Origin: Opisthocomus hoazin
Lineage: Eukaryota; Chordata; Aves; Opisthocomiformes; Opisthocomidae
Reading direction: 5' to 3'
Length of the DNA: 64,000 nt
NCBI RefSeq assembly: GCF_030867145.1
Contig: NC_134417.1
Span: 11,695,577-11,759,576 of the forward strand
Of the stretch, positions 1 to 11,000 are shown one piece after another. Both the position numbers and the translations under genes were made by a program. Each line of letters opens with the position of its first letter. Within the stretch, counting starts at the first letter, position 1. The notes below the pieces were generated by a model, which ran no database searches, was not told the DNA's origin, and saw only the letters and a list, made by a program, of their open reading frames with translations.

Positions 1-3000
1 CCAGCTCCTTTTTCTGCCTCAGTCCTTGTGCTTCACCGGTCTCCCGCAGACAGACCTTGTCTGTAACAGTGCCTGCGGTCCCTCACTCAATTGCTGTTTA
101 CAAAGTATTAGCTTGAAACGGGACAAAAATGCTTCAGCAAGTAAGACAGATAGCTTGTATTCATAAACTCTTCTCAAATCAGCTTTAATTAAGAAGAGCT
201 TTCACTTGTCCATGAAAAAATTCTGAAACTTAGCTCTGACTGCCTGTGTTATGAAATGGATAAAACCCCTAGGAGTTATGAAGTAAAATTCCTACACATT
301 GAGCTTTCCTCACTTTGAGCCCTTTGTATTGAAAACAAGCAATGAAATAGTTTTAAACAAGAGTTAGAAGCTCTTTTTCCTACTGTAAACAAATGCTGAA
401 TATCTGGGCAAAAGTCTCCTCTGCGTAATGCAAGTCAACTCCCATTGACTTAACAGGAGTTGTCGTGCTATATATGAGCGCGGGATCTTGTCTCTGTGAA
501 TAAAGGAGTTTTTTCAAGAGTGAGGGGGCTCTTCACAATGAATGCATTTTTACCAGGCCTTTCTGATTCATTGGCAAACTACCAAACACAAGGACTGTTT
601 CTGTAGTCTTTTTACTCTCACAATGACAGACATTTTCTTTTTCATTTTTAGTGGGAAGTCTTTTGTATTTTTTTTTTCTCATGAAAATGTGTGTCCTAGG
701 TTTCTTGGTATTTTGTACAATGAAGTAGAAAGTATTTCTCAGTCATAATATTTTTGAAGTTGATCCCTCCTGGCTTTATCATGTATCTTCTAATCCTGGT
801 TTAAAACTCAGAGCTGAGGATGAAGGTGCAGATTTGGGTCTAACTTAGGCATACATCGCTTGCAATTCAAAAGCTGCTTTGGAGCTAGACTGGGCAGACG
901 CCTGTGGAAGTTAAGCAGCCCCAGGGAGGTTTCCAGGTGGTGCCAAAATTGTGTCTTGCTGTGGTCCACCCTAGACCCAAACTAGAAAAGAAAGGGGTGG
1001 CTTTCTAATCTCCAGGAATCCTCCAGCAGGCCAAAGTGAAATTCCCTTTAGCAACACAAAAGAAATTTAGCTCATGCTAAAGAACTGTACTCTGTAGAGT
1101 TTCTGTAAACTACAGCAGTCTTGCCTCCTACTATATTTTTTTTTTCCTGGAGTTCTGTGTGACAGTTCTTTTTTAAAAGGACTTAGCAGGTATCTTTATA
1201 CAATTAATGTTTTAAAAGTTTGGAATTTTTTGTCGTATGGTTTACATTTTGTATCATCGTCACACATTATTTTCTTGACAGTGAGTCAAGGTGGTTTTCT
1301 TCCTGCTGTGCTTTGGAAAACACATATTACCAATTACACCATTACAAAGATCAGCTGTGCAGATAAAACTGCCTTTCCAGCGAAACAGGAGATTGTAAAC
1401 TGAGGCCCATTCCTAGTGCTGAACAGTCTGTGAGGCGATGAGCCTAAACCTGACGATATCAGACATCCATATTCACAAAAACCAGCGTCACTCGTTCATT
1501 TCCCTCTGTGGAACCAACTCAAATACTTCAGTAACCTGCTGACCAAACATGGGCAAAATCCCTGTGGACAGCAGAGACAACTGGTCTTGCTTTCTGGACG
1601 GTGTCTGCAGGTAGAGGATACTGCTTCTGACCTAGAACGTCGCATTGCAATGTTATTTGATGGTAAGCAAAGTCTTGCTGCCTATCTGCACACAACTGGA
1701 TTCCTTCCAAAGCTGAATTAAAACCTCTCTTTAAACAGTGTATCTAATCTCATGCTGAAAACCCAAGCAAAGGTGTACCCGCTATCTCTCCTGATATAAA
1801 CTGTTTAAATATTTAATTGCCCTCACAGTCAGGAAATGTCAGCCTTAAGTTTGTTTAGCTACAGTTTCCAGAATATGGATACCATTGCCTGTGTCAGCGA
1901 GGTTGACATGGTCATACTATCAAGATCTCTTTTCTATATTTAAGTACCTTTGCAAAGTAACCCAGTCTCTTGTCAGTTTTTTTCTTTCAGAAGCTGAATA
2001 AGCTGAAATGTGGAAGCTTTGTGTTGTAAGTTAGCTTGTTTTCTGCTCCCTGGATCATTTTTCAGTGCTCTTTGAACTATCACTAATATTTCTATTTTCC
2101 TGCTAGTGTAAATATCAGAAGTGGTGCGGGCTTCTTTGTAGCATTTCTTCACCAGTATGTGCACAGAGATCTTCTTTCTAGGAAACAAATTTTTACACAC
2201 ACTAAATTGCATTAGTTCTTTTTGCCACAGCATTGCCTGTGCTTTGCAGAACAAATGAACACACCGATCTTTCTATCCTTTCTAAACATTATCACCAAAG
2301 ACTTTCTGCAACCACTGAGACTGCTCACACAAAATCCCTTCAGCCTAGGAATCGGCATCCTGAAGGACGCCACTAGAAACACATCAGCTCATTGATATCT
2401 TGCCACTGACGATTTCATTTTGAAATGTCAGTGAGCCAGTTTTCAGTCCAGTTATTTCTATGTGAATCAGGTGTTCTGAATCAAAATGTCTTGCGGCACT
2501 AAATCAATAGCTTGGAGAAATCCAAGTTTACAATGCAAGTGCAATTAGTTTTATCAGCTGAACATTTAATTATTTTAAAAAATAAGATATTTGTTCCTGC
2601 TCCTCAGGGCCCTGAGTGCGCTATAGGCCTTCACTGCCCTGACCAGTCCGGCTGACCCCGCGGCCCCCGAGCCCCGTCCCGCCCAACCCGGTGCCACCAG
2701 AGGAGTGCTGCTCTCCAGCCCCGGCTGCACCTGCCCACGGGCCCTGCCAAATGGACCCCGGCGCCTGGGCTGATGGCCTGGCTCAGCCTCAGTCCTAGGC
2801 TTCTGTCTGCAGCCCCCCGGGCCTGCCCCGTTCCCCGGCTGGGGGCGGTGGGCCAGGCCCTGGCTGCCATGTCCTGCCCGGCTGCGCCCACCCCGTGGGG
2901 TCCCCCAGCCTGCACCGCGCCCCGGTGCTGTGGGGACGTGGGCTGCCAACGCCACGCAGGCAGCTGAGCCTACAGCGGATCACGCTGCACCACGCGCTGC

Positions 3001-4100
3001 TTTCTGCTAGCAAAGGCTGGAACATGGCTGGACCTCGCCGTCATGTTACCTGGGATCAGCAGCTAGCTGATGGGTTTGTACGCCCATCTTTAGCCTCTGG
3101 AAAATCTTTACTATCTCAGGAACAATTTGCTTTTCAGTGGGGAGGAGGATCCACCACTCCACCCAAGGCGGGCTGGGCTGCATGAGACCACTCATTTTGA
3201 AAATGGGTGTAATAGTTGTTATCGTCGAACTGAGCCTCCAAACTCGCTGGAGCAGAGCTCAGAAAGATTCATTCCTGTGTTTTATGATCAGCAGACTGGA
3301 GAGTTTCAGTGGTTGCTGGATAACATTCGTTTCTCTCATACTTTGGTTAGCATTTTCTTTAATGCTTTTAAAATATCAATATATTTAAATGTTGAAATTT
3401 CGTTGTGTAGTGTTGGGCATGGTCGTTCCTTGGAGGCAATCTGATTTTCGTCTCTGTTAACTCCCCCAGTCTTTGCACCTAGTAAACTTCAGTGTTACTG
3501 AGTCAATACGGTGCCCCATCCCAAAAGATGGCTACAGGCACATTTTGCTGACACGTTATTCCTCAAGAGTGCAGGATACCTATTTGAATAAACCAGGAAA
3601 AATAATTTAGCAAAGCACTTGTTAGAATGGAACGACATTCAGTCTTTTGCTTGGTGACATTTAGAAAAAAAAAGAAAAATGGAGATGGCTTATTTTTGGT
3701 CTGAAATGGAATATATTAGCTGATCAGTGTGACACAGAGTGAGTGATGTGTTATTTTCTGCTGTTGTTTTAGAGCAAATAGAATGATTTAGATGTAGTAC
3801 TGTAACAGAAGGAAAGAGACTGCTGGAATCAGACATTCAGGAGGCAAATAGGTTTATTCTGTTCTATGCTTCACATTTACTGTTTTCTGGCATTAATAAT
3901 ACTGCAGCCATCATAAAGATGTAAACTAACCATGCTGATAAATACTTCATTCCTCTTGTTTAAGACATCTCTTATATTGTTGCTCTTACATTCCTAAGAT
4001 GTAGTCTGAGCTTTTTCACTCGGGTTTGATCTCTGGCTTATTGATTGACTATTTTAAGAACTGCTTTGATGTAGTAGCTCTCCTGTTAACACTCGAGTTT
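1..4100. other. Intergenic DNA upstream of ATP1B3
   Basis: No coding exon is recognisable on either strand. Open frames here are short and lack family similarity or splice-site support. The sequence is AT-rich except for a GC-rich block at about 2,600-3,050 that interrupts it abruptly. An AATAAA at 499-504 follows a TATATAT (469-475) by about 25 bases. This could be the 3' end of an upstream gene on the + strand or an old LTR remnant, but neither can be shown. In mammals the gene upstream of ATP1B3 is GRK7; I could not recognise any GRK7 coding sequence. Confidence 0.6.
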
Positions 4101-4758
4101 CGCAAAGGCCCCGATTAGCGGTCCGTTATTTCCACTGGCTGAGCGCTGTAGGAGGGAGAAGACGCCAGAGCTGACCCCAGGACGGCGTGACGGGGCCGGT
4201 GGCCTGCAGCGGCCGGCACTGCTCCCTTCGGTGCTGGGGACAGAGGCGGTTCACGGGGGTGAGCTCCCGGCCCGCGCCAGGGGGTCAGGGGGGCTGGCAC
4301 TGCCGTCAGCCGAGGCGCAGCGCGCTCCCGTGTGCTGGGCTTGCGCTGACCGCTAACAGCGCGACAGCAAAAACCGGGCTTTGAGGTCTTACGCTCCCGG
4401 TCGTCATCACTGCCCCTACTGTAGCCTTTCCACGCGTGCGTGTTCTTTTACCTAGGCTCCAGGATGGTGGCACGGTTAAAGGGAGCGCCAAGACGGGAAT
4501 TCCACATGCGAATTCCTTGCTGCCTTCGGCTATTTTCCCGCTAAAGCTGCGCTTCAGTCACCGCGCCCCCCGCCCCGCTCCGGCTCTCCCGCCGGCCAGG
4601 GCCCCGGCAGCGCTGCGGGAACGGGGCGGTGCCGCGGGGCTCGGGGGGACGCCGGGGCCGTTCCGCCGCTCGGAGAGGGGCCGCGGGCCGCCCCCCGCGC
4701 GCCTCCGCCTCAGGCGGGACCCGCGGCCGGCGCTGCCCGGGCCGGGGCGGGGGCGCGG

Positions 4759-4774
4759 CCGCCAGGGGGCAGCG
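4759..4774 (+). promoter_or_regulatory. Candidate CTCF binding site in ATP1B3 promoter
   Basis: The 16-base string CCGCCAGGGGGCAGCG matches the vertebrate CTCF core (CCASYAGRKGGCRS) at all positions but one. It lies about 200 bases upstream of the ATP1B3 start codon. The match is seen directly; binding is inferred. Confidence 0.6.
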
Positions 4775-4789
4775 GCGCGGCGGGCGGGG

Positions 4790-4794
4790 ATTGG
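4790..4794 (-). promoter_or_regulatory. Inverted CCAAT box (NF-Y type)
   Basis: ATTGG in the context GGGATTGGCTG lies about 180 bases before the ATP1B3 start codon, between the CTCF-like motif and a run of GC boxes. NF-Y sites in TATA-less promoters often sit 60-100 bases upstream of the start site. That would put transcription initiation near 4,860-4,900, but this placement is an inference. Confidence 0.5.
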
Positions 4795-4970
4795 CTGCGA
4801 GGGCGGCATGGCGCCGCGGCGGTGGGGAGGGGCGGTCCGTGCGTGACTGCCGCGCGCCCCCGCCCGCTCTCCCGCCGGGCGCCGCGGCGGCAGTTACTTA
4901 GAGGCCGGGAGCGGGCGCGCGCTGCGGCTGTCTGCGCCGGGGAGGCTCCGCCGCCGGGCCGCTGCTCGCC

Positions 4971-5079
4971 ATGTCCAAGGAGGCGAAGAAGCCCTTCCGC
5001 CAGAGCATGGCCGAGTGGCGGCAGTTCGTCTACAACCCCAGCAGCGGCGAGTTCCTGGGGCGCACGGCGAAGAGCTGGG
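4971..5079 (+). CDS. ATP1B3: ATP1B3 coding exon 1 (residues 1-36 plus 1 base)
   Basis: The exon runs from the ATG (context CTCGCCATGT) to a GGG|GTGAGG donor. It encodes the cytoplasmic N-terminus from MSKEAKK to KSW and the first base of Gly37 (phase 1). The segment from Trp16 to Trp36 is the conserved family signature before the membrane helix. Confidence 0.95.
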
Positions 5080-8000
5080 GTGAGGGCTGCGGCGGGGGCG
5101 ACCGGCGCCCGGAGGGGGGATGGGGGGGCGGCAGCGGGAGGGCCCCGCGGCGGCCAGGTGAGGCGGCCCGCGAGGCCGCGGCGCGCGCGCCCCGGTGGCC
5201 GTTACAGCCGCCGCCGGTCTAAAAATAGCTGCGGCCGTGACAGCGGGGGGGGGGGCGGCTGCCTGAGCAGGTGGGGGTCGGGGGAGGGAGAGGAGTTTCT
5301 GGGAGCGCGTCCCGAGCTGACTCACCCTCCCGCCTCAGCACGCAAATGCAGCAAACGGCGCCCGCAGGCTCCTCCTCCGCCCGCTCCGCCGGGGGACAGG
5401 GGGAGCGGGGGGGTGCCGGGGCCGCCGCGGCCGTGACGGGCTTCCGCGCCGGCGGTGCGGGGCCGGCTCCCCCCCGTCTCCCCGCCAGCGGCAGCCGCCG
5501 CTTCCACCCGATCCTGGCCGCCCGCCCGTCCCGGCGCCGCGGGAGATCGGGGGTGAATGAGCGCCGCTTGCCTTTGTACTTCCAGGCGTCAGCTGCGGAC
5601 CTGAGGGGGGGGCGAACCCCAAACCCCCCGAAGTTTGCGAGCCCCCGTTCCCGATTGCCTATGGCGGAGTGATCGTTGCGTGTCGCTGCGCTGAATTTGT
5701 TCCAGCGTAGGGCTTCTGGGCCTGTTATTTTCCTTAAACCAAGCTTTGAAATGACGGTTCTCCAGCAAAGCTGGCAAAGGCAGTGTTTGTTTTCCTACTT
5801 TCAGGTAGTCTTCCCGTTGCTTTCCTCTGAGCTGGAAAGCATGTTATCATAATCTTGTTGTCTCCAATAAAAATATTTGGATTTTCCGAGTATGTTTTCT
5901 CATATTAAACAGTTGTATAAATGCTTAATATTAGGCTGTTTCTTCAGTCCTCATGGGACGCATTTACTGGCTTCAGAAAATGCTGCATCTCCTCCCAAAA
6001 CTTGGATGTCATTGGGATACTTCATAGTTATGCTTACAAAACCAACAAGAATCTCAGCATGGCGTAAAGGAACAGGCCAATACATCCTTGGCCTTGACAC
6101 GATCTCAATGAATGCTAATGTTGAAACAGTGAGGAGGAGCCTTAAGCGGGCTGTGCATGGGATGTGCTTTCTTTGCGGTGCCAATGTCTCCTGCCTGTCA
6201 AGAGAGGGCCCTAGCTCTGACATGAGGAGAACCCTCCATTCAAATGGAAATAAGAGCTTGCGAGCTGCTCTGCCGGTTGAATAGCAAAGGAGAGGAAATT
6301 TCCACTATGCTGTTGTCTAGTGATCTTTCTGTACAGGCAGGCTTCCTGACGTGCGGGGGCTGGATGAATGGGTGCATGGATTGCTGAAGTCTGTCAGTGT
6401 CATGGATCTGACGAATGCAAAGACTGTGGGCACCTTGGAAACAGCTTGTAACTTTTTTAAAGAAGTGAAGTTGAAACAACCTTCTCTGTTTAGACCTATC
6501 TAGTAGGAGAAGTCACGATGTTGCGAGTCTGCTAATCCAAGGCCAAGAGATAACACTTGAAATTGATACTACTTGGTTGGTAATTGAGTTTCTATGGCTA
6601 GGTCCCTTGATAAAAGATGCTTTTCTAGACTGAGAAAGTATGCAGAGGCTTAGATAGCAGTTTGAATAATTTTACTTAATTAAGAAGTTTTCTTAAGTGG
6701 CTTAGGTGATTGGTATGTGGTTACTACTGTGTACCTTTTCCTTAGCCTGGACAGTAAGAGGTGACTGTTCAGCAGCACTATAAATTGTCAGTGTATTTTT
6801 TTTGTCAATATTTGTTTGTCCTGGCATTTGTGATTATCATATTGTGCTAATTTAATTTAATTATATATATTAAGTAAACTATAGTCTTTGACTGTTTTGG
6901 GGGGCAGGGTGTGGCTTTCTGTTTGGTTTTTATTTTTTAAATGCAGAACATTGGGTGTCTCTGTTGGCAGAGAAGAATATGCAGGGTTTGGTCTCACTTC
7001 TGCCCTTGCAGTACTGATGTGAGCTTAGAGCAGTCTCCTTGACTATTGTTCCTTTTCCATTGCCGATCTCCCCTCTGAAAGGTGGGGGGTAGGAGAGGAG
7101 AGCTCTGGCTGCCAGTCTGCTGGGCTGTGGTGTCTCCAGGGGCAGCATGGTAAGAATTCAGTTGGCTCTAATTCTTCCGTGCGTATTTCTCTCGTCTTCA
7201 GACAGCTTCCTCACAGAAATAAGACAGAAGCAGTATTTAAATAATTATTCAGCAGAATTTAAATAATTATTCACAGTATGTGCATGTTTTGCCCTAGTCT
7301 GAGGCAGTCCTGGGGGCTTATGTAAATTGTAACCACAAGGCAGTGGTTTTCTGAATCTGAGTGCTGTGGCATTGGAGTACTTGTCTGCCTTTTCTACACC
7401 AGGATCTGTAAAAAGGTCAAACACAAGCAGCTCCTACACTCATTTGTCGTGTAACAGAGGTATGTTGTCTTTTAGAGTTTGGTAAAGAGTTGCCTTTTGC
7501 AGTTTGGTAAAAACCCCATACTACAGCTCCTCTTGCTGTAAAAAAAAAGAGATTTTTACTTTACTTTTTGCAGAATTGAGGGATAATTCAATTTGAATCT
7601 TTCACAAATCAGTATCCAAATCTAACAAAAAAATCTCCACTAAAAACCGTTAATATTTTTAATTATCTGGTGTAATCATTTGTTGTGTTAAAGAGACAGA
7701 AGATACTGAAAAGAACTGTTGATGACTTGAGTTAGTTTAGTGGTGTTCTCAGCAGCAGGGTATAAGGGGTGCTAATAGTCCTCGTAGAGGTGATGGGAAG
7801 GAGAGTCCTAGGGTTCCACACAGGGTGTAATCAGGTAGGGCAAAGAATGAAGAACTTGGAAGACTGCCATGTGGGGCCTTCCTGTAAGCAAAAGGAAGAT
7901 TAGCATCTGCCTCTGCCTGTGCTAGCAGGGTGCTGGGCCTGCCTAGAGTTATAGCAAGAACGGAGTGAGATCATCGTGAACATGCTGTAATGGGATGCTC

Positions 8001-11000
8001 ACTACACACTCAGATGTGTGCATAATCTTACAATATGCACAGTAAACTCTTTTTACACAAGGTTACAGAAAAATAATTTGTGCCCCCTCCCTCCCCCAAT
8101 AATAGGCAATATAGAGTCTAGAAATCATTTATGGTCACACTAGATGTCATGTCAAGCCTATTCAAGCCTTTCTGTAATGCAAGTTGTGTCAAGGTGTTCA
8201 AGGTAGAGGTGGCGTTGTCTTGAAGTACATAGAAATTCAGACCTAACGAATATTCTTTTGAAGGCGTAGCTGTATCCTTCAGTGCACAAATGTGTGCTTG
8301 AAATTAAAAAAACCAAACACCTGAAACACAAAAACCCCCAGCCAAACAAAAAAATCACAAAAAAAGCCCACCAACAAAACCCAACACCTTATTTTTGGGA
8401 GAGCTTTCCACCATGTCAGTGGATATACAGTCTTGTCAGTCACCATAACAAAAAGTCCACTTTTGCTTCTGTTTAGTCTTCACTGAGTTCTTGCTGGAGA
8501 TACAGTGCTGTCAAAGTTTTAATTGCTTTTCTGACTCTATTCTTCTGTGTTCTTTATCAGTGTTTTGAGCAGGGTTTTGTTGTGGTTTAGCTTTCTTCAT
8601 AGGTAGTGTATTATTAGACATTCTGGCATCACCGTCTGCCATTGCAGTAAAAGCACTTGCACATTCAAGTTGTGAATCGGAGAGAGAGACACAGTGCTCT
8701 TTTTTTGTATTGTGACAGATGGACAGTTCATGTAAAAATTCCTGCACAGCCAGGAATATGACTGCAGTCAAAAAGTCTTACTAAACTTTTCCATGATACT
8801 GCCTATCGTAAGAAAAGAGTATTTGAGAAATCAGTAGAATATTTTATTTTCCGTGACACAGATTGCTCTGAAGAAAGAAGGCTTGCCTTCTCTTGTTGGA
8901 GGTATCGGTAAGCTCTGGTGGGACAGTGAGGCTATTTTGGGGGCTTGGGGGTTTTTTTTATGTGTTGTAAATGCTTAATCATGACATTAAGCACTGGCTT
9001 TTGTGATTTTTTTGGAAGTGTTGCACTTGACAATTTTTATTGTCTCCTGAAGCATTTAGCAATGTTATATGTGGATCCCTGGCTTATTGTGAAATAAACT
9101 GTGACACAGGACTGAGATTTTATTTCTTCCTGAAGCCTTCCTTCCCTCTTTCTTCCCCTCCCTCCCCCTACCATCCCCAAAATTTGGATAACAGTAATTG
9201 TCAAGTGAATAAAGTTGAAACATTGTTAGTGCTTATGTAATAGCTATAGTTATGTCAGTTTAAGGCAAGGAAATTCCTCTGCCTGTGGACCAGAAGTCCT
9301 TCTTGATGTTGCTGGCATTGGTGGTAGTTACTAGTAACATTACTCGGATGTTTAAATCCCACTAGTTAAAGGTACTGAAGAATGACGGTGCAGGTGATAG
9401 GACCAGTGCAGCATGGAATCCAACAAACCATAAAGACAGCATTTAGTTTTCACTGTTGCAGGTGATGTTGAATAGTTCCTTCCATGTCTATTGTGAGAGT
9501 GTTTATATTGATACCTGTATGTATCTACCTATGTATTACATATAGGTAGATTAGCCCATCTGGTTTATGCCAGATTGGCATGCTTTTTATCACTTCTGCC
9601 ATGTGAAGCTTGGAAAGCTTGTATTCATCATGGAAGTGATGGCCAGGTCTTGCATTCACCAGAGCCAGAAATTCTAATTTTCGTAGTGGAGAAGGGTTTT
9701 GATTGTTGGTTCATCCTGCAAATGAACTCCTGCTAATGATGGCACCAACACGTTGGTTCAGAAATAGCAGTTTTCCAGGTTTGACTGTTGCTTACTGATG
9801 TGGTTGGGATACGAAGGGTTTTTGGTACTGTGATGCTCTCCAAAGAGGGGAAAAAAACCAACAACCCACGAACAAAAAAACCCCAGTAGACTGTAATGCA
9901 GAATTTTGGTGTTGACAGTTTTTCTTGTGTGATAGTTTGTGTCAAAGACTGAGAGACTCAAAGGGTTTGGTGTAGCAAGATACTCCACAGCAACTGAGTT
10001 GCGCTGCATGTTAGACGTGGTAGCTGTGCTTTCCTTGGAGTGGATGTGGAGGATAGCTTTCCACTGTTACTTGGGTACATCTTGTTTCTCGACAAGAAAT
10101 CCAGTGTTGTGTGAAGTTATTTTGGCAGAGCTTTGTGACAGGTTATGGCTTGCTCACTGCGATTACCTTAGGATAATTAATACTAATAGGCTCACAAAGA
10201 GCAGCTTACTCAGTTTGGGGCTGTTAGTCGCAGAAGGGGGTTTTTTGTTGGGTTTTTTTTCCCCTCTTTTTAACGTGGCAAGGTAGCATAAACGGGTAGT
10301 TTAGTCTAGTGGTCAGTGTTCTGCAGTGCATTTACAAGCACTTTATTATTTTATTAAAAATAATCTCTGTGTGTGCACACGCATGCACGCTTTGCTGGAC
10401 GTGGGGAGGTTAGTGGAATTCTGTGGCTGTGAGTAGGAACAGTCTTTGCAGCCTGGTCACTGCTGCAGCCCCAGCGGGTGTGGTGTTGCTGGGAGGGACA
10501 AGGACTCCGTAAGGGACTGTTGGTGCTGCAGTCTCCTCCACGGAGTCGGTCGCTGTGTTTTAGACGCCGGGGTCCCTCTTGCTTTCCCCAGTACTGTCGC
10601 TCCCTCTGCGGGGACGGGGCTCCCCAGGGACTGCCTGCGGGTAGCAGTTGTGTCCCGCTGCAGCTCCCGGCAGGGGAGGGGGACCCCAGCAGCTCCCTTC
10701 CCCGCTGGAGTGGAGCGGCTGTGTAGGCACCGCTGCCTCGACTGCGGGAGCAAAGGCTTGGATGAGCTCTTCGAGGTGCTTCAGAGTGGGGTCCAAGGCC
10801 AATACTGTGGATGTTGTGGTAGCACTGGCCCGCAGCAGTACTGTGCTTGGGGCTGTGTCTGCCTGGCAGTGCACCGCTGTGGTGAAGGTATGCCCATCCG
10901 TAACAAACAAGTGGGCACGGGTGGTTTTTTTGTTTTTCAGCCAGTGGAGTTAGACACCGTCTTCTGAAAATTAAAGTACAGATACATAATGAAATAGCTC

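Larger units (their letters stand above)
4540..5570 (+). promoter_or_regulatory. ATP1B3: CpG island promoter of ATP1B3
   Basis: A strongly GC-rich, CpG-dense segment surrounds the first coding exon and extends about 430 bases upstream of the start codon and 490 bases into intron 1. A weaker GC-rich shoulder reaches back to about 4,150. It contains several GC boxes (for example around 4,743-4,752 and 4,827-4,833) and an inverted CCAAT box at 4,790-4,794. There is no TATA box at a sensible distance. This is the pattern of a TATA-less housekeeping promoter with dispersed start sites. The exact transcription start cannot be read from sequence. Confidence 0.85.

Noticed and set aside
2575-3444. 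Several 60-126-codon frames in the upstream GC-rich block
   Set aside because: Multiple overlapping frames on both strands with low-complexity composition. No splice or start context supports a gene.
4822-5436. 204-codon + frame and overlapping - frames around ATP1B3 exon 1
   Set aside because: These are shadow frames of the CpG island. The genuine frame is the beta-3 frame starting at 4,971, and the others are out of frame with it.
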